Source: Actinomycetales bacterium
GTDB lineage: Bacteria > Actinomycetota > Actinomycetes > Actinomycetales > Cellulomonadaceae
Assembly (NCBI GenBank): GCA_015655615.1
Contig: JAATES010000026.1
Location: forward strand, 1-14,990
Length of the DNA stretch: 14,990 nucleotides
Direction of reading: 5' to 3'
Below are positions 6,604-13,307 of the stretch, piece by piece; the stretch's first letter is position 1, and each line of letters starts with the position of its first letter. The notes below the pieces were generated by a model. That model was not told the DNA's origin. It was given only the letters and a program-made list of their open reading frames with translations, and ran no database searches. The translations under genes and the position numbers were made by a program.

Positions 6604-8148
6604 TCACGGATGGTTCAGCGCCGACGCGCCACCGGCGGCGACACTGAGGTGGGTGAGGCCGTCCTCGGGAGCACCCAGTGGACCAGGCTTCTCCAGCAGG
6701 TCCTTGCCCAGCTGGTCCGCCGGTGGCAACTCGATCGGGTACACGCCCGTGAAACACGCGGTGCACAACTCATCGCGCCGTTGCTCCGTGGCCTCGATCA
6801 TGCCGTCCTCCGAGATGAACCCGAGGCTGTCCGCACCCAGCGAGGCACCGATCTCCGCCGGGCTGAGCCCGTTGGCGATCAGTTCGGCCCGGGACGCGAA
6901 GTCGATGCCATAGAAGCATGGCCATTTGACCGGAGGCGAGCTGATCCGCACGTGGACCTCGGCGGCCCCGGCCTCGCGCAGCATGCGGATCAGGGCGCGC
7001 TGCGTGTTGCCGCGCACGATCGAATCGTCCACCACGACCAGGCGCTTACCCCGGATGACCTCGCGCAGCGGATTCAGCTTGAGCCGGATGCCCAGCTGCC
7101 GCAACGTGTCCGAGGGCTGAATGAACGTGCGGCCGACATAGGCGTTCTTGGTCAGCCCCTGTCCGAAGGGGATGCCCGACTCCTGCGCGTAGCCGACAGC
7201 AGCCGGCGTCCCGGACTCCGGGACCGGGATGACCAGATCGGCCTCAGCCGGGTACTCCCGCGCAAGGGTCCGGCCCATGGCGACCCGCGCGGAATGAACC
7301 GAGCGGCCCCGGATGCTGGTATCGGGACGGGCCAGATACACGTACTCGAACACGCACCCCGCCCGCTTGGCCGGTGCGAACCGGTGCGAGGTCAGGCCAT
7401 TGGCGTCGATGCGGATCAGCTCACCCGGATCGATCTCGCGGACGAAGCTCGCCCCCACGATGTCGAGGGCCGGGGTCTCGCTGGCCACCACCCAGCCGCG
7501 CTCCAGCCGCCCCAGGACTAGCGGGCGGACCCCTTGCGGGTCACGCGCGGCATAGAGGGTGCGCTCGTCCATGAAGACGAGGCTGAAAGCACCGCGCAAA
7601 CGCGGCAGGACCTCCAGCGCCGTGGCCTCCAGGGTGTGGTCGGCGTCGCCTTCGAACAGCGCGGTGATCAGCGCGGTGTCCGTCGTGTTCCCACGGGCCA
7701 GCTCACCCTGGCGCTGCTCACCGTAACGCTCGGCGACCAGCTTCACCAGGTCGTGGGTGTTGGTGAGGTTGCCGTTGTGACCCAGCGCGACCGTGCCGCT
7801 CGCAGTGGCGCCCAGGGTCGGCTGCGCGTTCTCCCAGGTGTTTCCACCAGTGGTGGAGTACCGGCAGTGCCCCACGGCGAGGTGCCCGGTCAGGGCGTTC
7901 AGCGCGGTCTCATCGAACACCTGCGAGACCAGACCCATGTCCTTGTAGACCAGGATCTGCTCACCGTTGGACGTCGCGATTCCTGCTGATTCCTGACCTC
8001 GGTGCTGCAGGGCGTACAAGCCGAAGTAGGCGAGCTTGGCGACCTCTTCGCCAGGCGCCCAGACTCCGAAGACTCCGCATTCGTCCTGCGGGCCTTTCTC
8101 GCCTGGCATGAGGTCGTGGTTGAGAAGTCCATCTGCGCGGGGGGCCAC
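6604..8148 (-). CDS. purF: Amidophosphoribosyltransferase
   Basis: A 514-residue enzyme that makes phosphoribosylamine from PRPP and glutamine, the first committed step of purine synthesis. Residues 1-23 look like a propeptide removed to expose the N-terminal nucleophile Cys24 (PQDE-CGVFGVW). The glutaminase domain continues through HRGQESAGIA and GHCRYSTTGG. The PRPP site is LVVVDDSIVRGNT (about 370-382). Cys265, Cys411, Cys462 and Cys465 match the four iron-sulfur cluster ligands of the Bacillus/actinobacterial type, so it is expected to carry a 4Fe-4S cluster. The start GTG 8148 is the first available in frame and matches the family's N-terminal length, but no Shine-Dalgarno precedes it. 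Confidence 0.97.
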   Translation of the reverse strand: MAPRADGLLNHDLMPGEKGPQDECGVFGVWAPGEEVAKLAYFGLYALQHRGQESAGIATSNGEQILVYKDMGLVSQVFDETALNALTGHLAVGHCRYSTTGGNTWENAQPTLGATASGTVALGHNGNLTNTHDLVKLVAERYGEQRQGELARGNTTDTALITALFEGDADHTLEATALEVLPRLRGAFSLVFMDERTLYAARDPQGVRPLVLGRLERGWVVASETPALDIVGASFVREIDPGELIRIDANGLTSHRFAPAKRAGCVFEYVYLARPDTSIRGRSVHSARVAMGRTLAREYPAEADLVIPVPESGTPAAVGYAQESGIPFGQGLTKNAYVGRTFIQPSDTLRQLGIRLKLNPLREVIRGKRLVVVDDSIVRGNTQRALIRMLREAGAAEVHVRISSPPVKWPCFYGIDFASRAELIANGLSPAEIGASLGADSLGFISEDGMIEATEQRRDELCTACFTGVYPIELPPADQLGKDLLEKPGPLGAPEDGLTHLSVAAGGASALNHP

Positions 8149-8262
8149 AGGACCAGTGTCCCACAGGCGGGCATCTGGAGGGGAGGTGCGGGATCACCAT
8201 CGGACGGCCGGAGCCGGACGCGCCCGGCCCACCGCAGTGCTCGCCAGGCAGCGCTCCGCCGC

Positions 8263-8281
8263 ATGTCCGCAATCCGGACAT
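8263..8281. promoter_or_regulatory. Inverted repeat upstream of purF, possible operator
   Basis: ATGTCCG, five bases CAATC, then CGGACAT is a perfect 7-bp dyad of the size bound by dimeric regulators. It lies about 115-133 bp before the purF start and about 70 bp from the plus-strand promoter. Which gene it serves is unknown. Confidence 0.35.
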
Positions 8282-8349
8282 CGATGCTGCTGGAGTATCA
8301 GCGATCTGGCGGAACACTGAGGACCTTGGTCTCACATCGTGAGCCATCT

Positions 8350-8378
8350 TGGACATCCCTTGTCGAGCGAAATACTCT
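8350..8378 (+). promoter_or_regulatory. Plus-strand promoter, -35 TGGACA and -10 TACTCT
   Basis: TGGACA (8350-8355, five of six bases of TTGACA) is followed by a 17-bp spacer and TACTCT (8373-8378, fits TAnnnT). Transcription would begin at about 8385-8386, which coincides with an ATG at 8386. It is the best-scoring promoter by eye for the rhodanese unit. Confidence 0.5.
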
Positions 8379-8385
8379 ACTTTTC

Positions 8386-8496
8386 ATGCCGCACGCACCG
8401 CAGACCCCGAGGGCCTCCCTGGCCGCCGCTGCAGCGTGCCGGCCGCGCCTCCCGCGTCGTCCGACCGCGCCGGCGCGATGTCTGCCCCAGGGCTGA
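8386..8496 (+). CDS. Candidate leaderless short ORF upstream of the rhodanese
   Basis: ATG 8386 opens 36 codons ending at TGA 8494-8496. The ATG lies 7 nt after the -10 TACTCT, the spacing expected for a leaderless actinobacterial mRNA. The peptide is Ala/Arg/Pro-rich (MPHAPQTPRASLAAAAACRP...), with Cys codons at 18 and 32. Leaderless short ORFs with Cys codons that attenuate downstream sulfur genes are known in mycobacteria; this one has no Cys run, so a regulatory role is speculative. It may simply be chance coding in GC-rich DNA. Confidence 0.25.
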   Translation: MPHAPQTPRASLAAAAACRPRLPRRPTAPARCLPQG

Positions 8497-8674
8497 CGAC
8501 TCCTTCGGCACCGGCCTTGCAGTCACTCCGCTGGCCGTGACCGCGTGAGGCCTCTGCGGCCCATGCGCCCGCCAGGTCCGGGAATCCGCGCCTACGGCGT
8601 GCGCTGCCACCGGCCACCTCATTCTCCGATCGCTGGCCACTCCCGGGCCAGACCCCTCATCAAAGGAAGCCTGC

Positions 8675-9553
8675 ATGAGCGTCCTCATCACCCCCGCCGA
8701 GCTGGGCACGCTGATCGCCGACGGCCATGCGCCGCGCCTTCTGGACGTGCGCTGGAGCCTGACCGCGCCTAACGGTCAGGCGGACTACGTCTCCGGCCAC
8801 ATCCCCGGAGCGGTCTACGCCGACCTCGAAAGCGAGCTCTCCCTGCACGGGGCGAAGACGGAAGGGCGCCATCCGATCCCGCCCGTCGACTACCTCGAGG
8901 GAGCCGCCCGGCGCTGGGGCATCAACCCCGGCGACGCCGTGGTCGTCTACGACGACAGCTCTGGGCTCGCCGCCGCTCGCGCCTGGTGGCTCCTGCGGCA
9001 TGCCGGGCTGACCGATGTGCGCATCCTGGACGGAGCCCTAGCCGGGTGGCGCAGATCCGGGGGCGAGCTCGTCGCAGGAACCCCCGTCGTCCAGCGAGGC
9101 ACGGTCACTCTCAGCTACGGCCACCTGCCCACGCTCTCGATCGACGATGCCGCCGCGTTCCCGCAGCATGGGACACTCCTCGACGCCCGAGCTCGCGAAC
9201 GCTACCTGGGTGAGGTCGAGCCGGTCGACCCGCGCGCGGGACACATCCCCGGTGCGGTCAGCGCGCCCACCAGCGAGAACATCGGTGCCGATGGATTCTT
9301 CAAGTCGCCATCCGAACTCCGAGCCAGATTCGAGGGACTCGGCCTGGCAGCCGGCGGACCCGTGGCGGCCTATTGCGGGTCGGGCGTCACTGCCGCCCAC
9401 GAGATCGCTGCACTGGCCATCGCCGGATATGAGGCCGCGCTCTACCCAGCATCCTGGTCACAGTGGTCTCAGCACGCCGATCGGCCGGTCGAGACGACCG
9501 ACTCAGCAGCACTCTCCGAAAAGGACGTGGAAGTACAAGACGTTCTGGCGTGA
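8675..9553 (+). CDS. Tandem-rhodanese sulfurtransferase (thiosulfate / 3-mercaptopyruvate type)
   Basis: A 292-residue cytosolic protein with two rhodanese modules: an inactive N-terminal one (LLDVRWSL...GHIPGAVYADLE...VVVYDD, about 5-130) and a catalytic C-terminal one (LLDARARERYLG...GHIPGAVSAP, about 150-275). The active Cys234 lies in AAYCGSGVTAAHEIAAL. The CGSGVTA loop is shared by thiosulfate and 3-mercaptopyruvate sulfurtransferases, so the sulfur donor cannot be settled; sseA-like is the usual name. AAGGAAG (8663-8669) lies 5 nt before ATG 8675. The neighbouring LysR and flavin monooxygenase genes suggest that sulfane sulfur handling is linked to organosulfur use, but a 150-bp gap with its own signals separates it from lysR. 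Confidence 0.92.
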   Translation: MSVLITPAELGTLIADGHAPRLLDVRWSLTAPNGQADYVSGHIPGAVYADLESELSLHGAKTEGRHPIPPVDYLEGAARRWGINPGDAVVVYDDSSGLAAARAWWLLRHAGLTDVRILDGALAGWRRSGGELVAGTPVVQRGTVTLSYGHLPTLSIDDAAAFPQHGTLLDARARERYLGEVEPVDPRAGHIPGAVSAPTSENIGADGFFKSPSELRARFEGLGLAAGGPVAAYCGSGVTAAHEIAALAIAGYEAALYPASWSQWSQHADRPVETTDSAALSEKDVEVQDVLA

Positions 9554-9628
9554 TTCCCACCCCGGAACAACACGAGGCTCGCAAATATGATTTCTCGAAC
9601 CGGAACTACTGAGGCGAATACCCTCCCG

Positions 9629-9643
9629 ATCATTCCTATGATG
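9629..9643. promoter_or_regulatory. Candidate LysR operator over the lysR -10 (TATGAT 9637-9642)
   Basis: ATCAT-TCCT-ATGAT is a perfect dyad. Its right arm forms part of TATGAT (9637-9642), five of six bases of TATAAT, the best -10 for lysR. The word pattern ATCA..TTCCT..GATG recurs at 10650-10665 before the operon. A protein bound here would cover the promoter, which fits LysR autorepression. The -35 is not recognisable. Confidence 0.4.
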
Positions 9644-9658
9644 ACGGTCGCGCATTCC

Positions 9659-9680
9659 ATCGAAGGCATGGGCCTTCGAT
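9659..9680 (+). repeat. Hairpin in the lysR leader
   Basis: ATCGAAGGC, loop ATGG, GCCTTCGAT is a perfect 9-bp stem. It ends 3 nt before the AAAGGA ribosome binding site of lysR. It may end read-through from the rhodanese gene or shape access to the lysR start; A residues, not T residues, follow it. Confidence 0.5.
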
Positions 9681-9703
9681 TAAAAAGGACGTGAACACTA
9701 CTC

Positions 9704-10618
9704 ATGAGTCCGTCGCTAGACCTGGTCCAATTGCGCAGCCTTCTCGCTATTGCCGACTGTGGCGGATTCGGTCGTGCCGCAGCGGCGCTCCACGTCAGCC
9801 AGCCCACCATCAGCCAGCATGTGCGCCTGCTGGAGAAGCGCCTGCGGCGCACGCTCGTGGAGCGGGACGGGCGCCACACCAGGTTCACCGCCGACGGGGA
9901 GCTGCTGCTGCTGGAAGCGAGGAGGATCCTCGCGGTCCACGATGAGGCACTCGCCCGCCTGGATGACTCGAACCGCACCACCGTGGTCATCGGGTCCACC
10001 GAGACCGCCGCCGACCAGCTCCTGCCCGAGCTGCTCTCCGCACTCAAGCTCGCCTACCCTCAGCGGCAGCTGCAGTTCCACATCGACCGTTCCACGCAGA
10101 TGACCGAGGCCGTCACGAAAGGCAGCATCGACCTGGCGATTCTGCTGGGATTCCCGGGCGACACCATCGGCCGGACCATCGGCTCCCTCGAACTGCGCTG
10201 GTACTCCCACCCGCAGTGGGAACCGCCCTCCGCAGGCGAGCCGCTCTCGCTCGTGGCCTACGCCGAGCCCTGCGGGATGCGCCAGCGAGCCCTGACCGTC
10301 CTGCATGACACCGGCCGCCAGGTGCGTGTCACGGCGGAGTCGACGAGTCTCGACGGCGTGATCGCTGCCGCCCGCGCAGGCCTCGGGGTCGCGGTGCTGC
10401 CCACCGCCGGCAAGGCGCCCCAGGGCCTGATCCCCCGTGTCGATCTACCCGACCTGGGGCTGATCGGAGTCAACCTCGCGGTTCGCCGCGGGCTCGACAT
10501 CGACCTGGAAGGCATGGCCCTGACCGCGCTCGAAGAATTCTTCTCGGCCTTGCCGGGACGCATTCCGGGACATGCCGGAGAGCTCACTGGATCACGCGCC
10601 CGCGGCACAGCCGAATAA
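9704..10618 (+). CDS. LysR-family transcriptional regulator
   Basis: A 304-residue protein. The N-terminal winged helix-turn-helix (about 5-65: LVQLRSLLAIADCGGFGRAAAALHVSQPTISQHVRLLEKRL) is typical of LysR. A linker helix follows, then a periplasmic-binding-like effector domain (about 90-290: VVIGSTETAADQLLPELL...DLAILLG...GLGVAVLPT). Length is normal. ATG 9704 begins the conserved domain; AAAGGA (9684-9689) is 14 nt upstream, a long spacing. A GTG at 9691 is in another frame. It stands directly before, and in the same direction as, the flavin monooxygenase operon. It is therefore probably its activator, responding to the substrate or to a sulfur metabolite. Confidence 0.93.
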   Translation: MSPSLDLVQLRSLLAIADCGGFGRAAAALHVSQPTISQHVRLLEKRLRRTLVERDGRHTRFTADGELLLLEARRILAVHDEALARLDDSNRTTVVIGSTETAADQLLPELLSALKLAYPQRQLQFHIDRSTQMTEAVTKGSIDLAILLGFPGDTIGRTIGSLELRWYSHPQWEPPSAGEPLSLVAYAEPCGMRQRALTVLHDTGRQVRVTAESTSLDGVIAAARAGLGVAVLPTAGKAPQGLIPRVDLPDLGLIGVNLAVRRGLDIDLEGMALTALEEFFSALPGRIPGHAGELTGSRARGTAE

Positions 10619-10649
10619 GAGCCTGACATCTGCTGCGAGAATCGTCTGC

Positions 10650-10665
10650 ATCAGACTTCCTGATG
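10650..10665. promoter_or_regulatory. Candidate LysR operator (T-N11-A dyad) upstream of the monooxygenase operon
   Basis: ATCAG-ACTTC-CTGAT is a perfect 5-bp dyad extended by outer C and G to 6 bp (CATCAG...CTGATG). It contains T-N11-A (T10651 to A10663), the classic LysR recognition pattern. Its centre lies about 77 bp before the predicted transcription start, close to where LysR recognition sites usually sit. It resembles the dyad at 9629-9643. GATGG-TTCG-CCATC (10662-10675) overlaps it as an alternative hairpin and could instead end lysR transcription. Confidence 0.5.
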
Positions 10666-10697
10666 GTTCGCCATCGTGAATTCAATCGGCCCTGAAG

Positions 10698-10727
10698 TGG
10701 ACTTTCCGAGAGACGCCGCTCTAGGCT
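10698..10727 (+). promoter_or_regulatory. Promoter of the monooxygenase operon
   Basis: TGGACT (10698-10703) and TAGGCT (10722-10727, fits TAnnnT) are separated by 18 bp. The predicted start is near 10734, giving a leader of about 95 nt before ATG 10829. The weak -35 fits a promoter that needs an activator. Confidence 0.5.
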
Positions 10728-10739
10728 CGTGAACAGGGA

Positions 10740-10832
10740 ATGCCACTCCCGAGAATGCGGCGAACCGCAGGGTTTCCTGCATTCAGGTCACGCCCGCCGC
10801 CACTCATCGCACCGAACAAGAGGAACCCATGA
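10740..10832 (+). CDS. Candidate upstream ORF overlapping the first monooxygenase start
   Basis: ATG 10740 opens 30 codons (MPLPRMRRTAGFPAFRSRPP...) whose TGA (10830-10832) overlaps the ATG of the next gene as ATGA. This geometry is typical of translational coupling. The ATG lies only about 6 nt from the predicted transcript start, and CAGGGA just before it is too close to be a normal ribosome binding site, so start use would be leaderless-like. The composition is Arg/Pro-rich, which also arises by chance in GC-rich leaders. Confidence 0.22.
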   Translation: MPLPRMRRTAGFPAFRSRPPPLIAPNKRNP

Positions 10833-11890
10833 GCGTCGAATTCGTCAGCCAGGTCCACGTCCGCGATGCATCCGACCTCTACCCCCGGCCCGGCAGTTCG
10901 ATCGAGGTGCCGTTCCTGCGCCGGTATGCCGAGGCCCTCGAGGAGGCCGGCTTCGACTACACCCTGGTCCCCTACGGATCCAAGGGTCCCAGCTCCTTCG
11001 GCGTGGCCAGCGCACTGAGCCAGCTCACGGACCGCATCAAGATCATCGTGGCGCAACGCCCGAACATCTTCCATCCGACGGTGGCGGCCCAGGCGCTCGC
11101 AACGCTGGACCATCTCAGTGAGGGCCGGGCCGTCGTGCACATCATCAGCGGGGGCAACAACGCGGAGCAGGCGCGTCAGGGTGACTACCTCACCAAGCCG
11201 GAGCGCTATGAACGGACGGCGGAGTTCATCGAGATCCTGCGCGCGGCCTGGAGCACGGAAGGGCCCTGGAGTCACAACGGCCCGTACTACCGGTTCGATG
11301 ACCTGGTCAGCGACCTCAAGCCGGTCAACGGGTCGATCCCGATCTCCTTCGGAGGGTCCTCCCCCGAGGCCTTCGCCGTCGGGAGCGCACTGGCCGACAT
11401 CTACGCCCTCTGGGGAGAGCCGCTCGCCCAGACCGCCGAGCAGATCGCGGCGATCCGAGCCGGTGCACGGGCAGCCGGACGCACCGACGACCCCCGCATC
11501 TGGGTCACCTTCCGCCCGATCATCGCCCCCACCGAGGCCGAGGCCTGGGACAAGGCCCACGAGATCCTCGGTGCGCTCAAACGCCACCGGGACGGCGCGC
11601 ACGTCACACCTCCGGAGAACGCGGGCTCCCAGCGCCTGCTCGCCGCTGCGGCGGCCGGCGAGCTGCACGACCGGGCGCTGTGGACGCCCGTCGCCGCAGC
11701 CACCAATGCCGCCGGTGCCTCGACCGCGCTGGTGGGCACCCCAGAGGTCGTCGCCGAGGCGATCCTCGACTATGTGAAGCTCGGCGCCGACATCGTGTCG
11801 ATTCGCGGCTACGACAACCTCAAGGACGTCGTCGACTACGGAAAGTACCTCCTGCCCCTTGTCCGCTCCGAGCTCGCCGCCCGGGTCTGA
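10829..11890 (+). CDS. SsuD-fold flavin-dependent monooxygenase (bacterial luciferase-like)
   Basis: A 353-residue protein with the LLM-class TIM-barrel pattern. KIIVAQRPNIFHPTVAAQALATLDHLSEGRAVVHIISGGN is at about 71-110, ERYERTAEFIEILRAAW at about 125-141, and ISFGGSSPEAFAVGSALADIYALWGEP at about 172-198. ASTALVGTPEVVAEAI falls in the C-terminal third. These blocks line up with E. coli SsuD, the FMNH2-dependent alkanesulfonate monooxygenase, as remembered. In that alignment the SsuD Cys54 falls on Gly53, and the SsuD Arg226, His228 and Arg297 positions also look changed. A plain alkanesulfonate substrate is therefore doubtful. It would need reduced FMN from a separate reductase, not seen here. 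AGAGGA precedes ATG 10829 by 4 nt. The next gene starts 23 nt after its stop. Confidence 0.88.
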   Translation: MSVEFVSQVHVRDASDLYPRPGSSIEVPFLRRYAEALEEAGFDYTLVPYGSKGPSSFGVASALSQLTDRIKIIVAQRPNIFHPTVAAQALATLDHLSEGRAVVHIISGGNNAEQARQGDYLTKPERYERTAEFIEILRAAWSTEGPWSHNGPYYRFDDLVSDLKPVNGSIPISFGGSSPEAFAVGSALADIYALWGEPLAQTAEQIAAIRAGARAAGRTDDPRIWVTFRPIIAPTEAEAWDKAHEILGALKRHRDGAHVTPPENAGSQRLLAAAAAGELHDRALWTPVAAATNAAGASTALVGTPEVVAEAILDYVKLGADIVSIRGYDNLKDVVDYGKYLLPLVRSELAARV

Positions 11891-11913
11891 GCCCCCGCAA
11901 CCAGGAGACCCTC

Positions 11914-13233
11914 ATGACGACCTCACGCAAGAAGCTCACGCTCGTGCTGCAGATCCTGGGCACAGGAGTCAACTCCGTCGCATGGCGCCTGCCCGACAGC
12001 AACGCCGAACGGCTCTACGACCTCGACCTCTTCACTGAGGTCGCCCAGCGCGCAGAGGCTGCGAAGATCCATTCGCTGTTCCTCTCCGATGGCCTGACGA
12101 CCAGCGCCCACAAACCCGGCGGGCACTTCGAGCCCCTCACGTTCCTGACCGCCCTGGCAGCCCGGACCCAGCACATCGGCCTGGTGGCGACCGCTTCCAC
12201 GACCTACAACGAGCCGTTCAATCTGGCACGTCAGCTGGCTTCGCTGGACCACCTGTCCCGGGGGCGTGCCGGATGGAACATCGTGACCTCGGCCTGGGGC
12301 GAGGAGAACTTCAGCCGTCCGCCGCTGTCTCACCCCGATCGCTACCGCCGCGCGCATGACTTCGTCGCCGCCGCCATCGCGCTCTGGGAGAGCTGGGAGC
12401 CCGGAGCCCGCGTGATCGACCGCGAGGGCGGGGTGAACGTCGACCCCTCCCTGGTGCATCAGACCAACTACGCCTCCGAGCATTTCCGGATCGCCGGACC
12501 CCTGAACATCGACCGCGCGCCGCAAGGCAAGCCCTTCCTGTTCCAGGCAGGCTCCTCACTCGACGGCTTCAAGCTCGGCGCCACCTACGCCGACGCGATC
12601 TTCGCCGCGCACCCGGACGAGCAGGATGCCGTCGAGTTCTATCAGGCCTTCAAGTCGCACGTCTCCGATGCCGGGCGCGATCCCGCGAGCGTCAAGGTCG
12701 TGCCCGGGCTGTACGCGATCATCGGCGAATCATCGTCCCACGCCCAAGAACTGGCGCAGCAGCTCGCAGAGCTCGGTGGCGCAGCGGATTTCACCGCCCA
12801 GCGGCGCAACTTCGAGAAGGCAGGATTCGGCGAGACCGACCTGTCCGACCTCGACCCGGACAAGCCCATCCCGCTCGACCGCCTTCCGGACCCCGCCACG
12901 GTTCAGGGGCGGCGGTCACGCTATGAGCTCTATCGCAAGAAGGCGCTGTCCGGCAAACACACCCTGCGCGACCTGGTGGCCGACTTCAACGCCTCGGGGT
13001 CCGGGCACTGGGCTCCGATCGGTTCCGCAGCCGAGATCGCCGACCAGATCGAAGCCAGGGTCGAGGCGGAGAGCGCCGATGGATTCGTGCTGTCCGCCCA
13101 GCATTTCCAGGGCTACCGGTTGCTGACCGACACGCTGGTTCCCGAACTCCAGCGCCGCGGGCTGTTTCAGACCGAATACGCCGGATCAACTCTGCGCGAG
13201 AACGTCTTCGGCCGCCCTACCGACCTCCCCTGA
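11914..13233 (+). CDS. DszA/NtaA/SnaA-family FMNH2-dependent monooxygenase
   Basis: A 439-residue protein. The N-terminal block (about 45-63, AQRAEAAKIHSLFLSDGL), ASLDHLSRGRAGWNIVTS (109-126), PQGKPFLFQAGSSLDGFKLGATYADAIF (203-230) and the C-terminal ADGFVLSAQHF...VPELQRRGLFQTEYAGSTLRENVFG follow the family order. The C-terminus closely resembles DszA (dibenzothiophene sulfone monooxygenase) as remembered. Relatives oxidise sulfones, dimethyl sulfide, S-(2-succino)cysteine derivatives, nitrilotriacetate or EDTA, so the substrate cannot be named. Length (about 440-450) is normal. ATG 11914 is chosen for AGGAGA (11903-11908) 5 nt upstream; the frame runs open farther upstream but overlaps the previous gene. 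It is the second cistron of the operon. Confidence 0.92.
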   Translation: MTTSRKKLTLVLQILGTGVNSVAWRLPDSNAERLYDLDLFTEVAQRAEAAKIHSLFLSDGLTTSAHKPGGHFEPLTFLTALAARTQHIGLVATASTTYNEPFNLARQLASLDHLSRGRAGWNIVTSAWGEENFSRPPLSHPDRYRRAHDFVAAAIALWESWEPGARVIDREGGVNVDPSLVHQTNYASEHFRIAGPLNIDRAPQGKPFLFQAGSSLDGFKLGATYADAIFAAHPDEQDAVEFYQAFKSHVSDAGRDPASVKVVPGLYAIIGESSSHAQELAQQLAELGGAADFTAQRRNFEKAGFGETDLSDLDPDKPIPLDRLPDPATVQGRRSRYELYRKKALSGKHTLRDLVADFNASGSGHWAPIGSAAEIADQIEARVEAESADGFVLSAQHFQGYRLLTDTLVPELQRRGLFQTEYAGSTLRENVFGRPTDLP

Positions 13234-13292
13234 CCCCGGCTTCCGCCGACCAGGTGCCGCTCCCGCCGTGGGTGCCGCACCGTCGACCCCTC

Positions 13293-13300
13293 AAGAAAGG
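13293..13300 (+). promoter_or_regulatory. Ribosome binding site deciding the solute receptor's GTG start
   Basis: AAGAAAGG lies 7 nt before GTG 13308. The upstream in-frame GTG 13254 has no such site and would add an un-signal-like, Pro-rich head. Confidence 0.6.
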
Positions 13301-13307
13301 CCCTCCC

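Larger units (their letters stand above)
8149..8674. other. 526-bp divergent intergenic region, purF to rhodanese
   Basis: No protein gene of normal size is supported. Contents, listed separately or as findings: an inverted repeat ATGTCCG-N5-CGGACAT at 8263-8281 upstream of purF; a short dyad CTCAC-ATC-GTGAG at 8331-8343; a plus-strand promoter at 8350-8378; a candidate leaderless short ORF at 8386-8496; and a hairpin CTGGCC-N7-GGCCAG at 8633-8651 just before the rhodanese ribosome binding site. A search by eye for a SAM-type riboswitch found none. Confidence 0.6.

Noticed and set aside
5299..7521. 740-codon open frame on the plus strand, antisense to purM and purF
   Set aside because: It lies opposite two unmistakable enzymes, has biased His/Arg/Gly composition and no domain; it is a GC-rich shadow.
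8149..8674. SAM or other sulfur riboswitch before the rhodanese gene
   Set aside because: No core motif of SAM-I or SAM-IV type could be found by eye.
8377..8709. 110-codon minus-strand frame in the purF/rhodanese intergenic region
   Set aside because: It overlaps the rhodanese start, has no ribosome binding site and is Arg/Gly/Ala-rich without motifs.
10721..11668. 315-codon minus-strand frame opposite the first monooxygenase
   Set aside because: The plus frame carries family motifs; the minus frame is low-complexity and would start inside the gene opposite.
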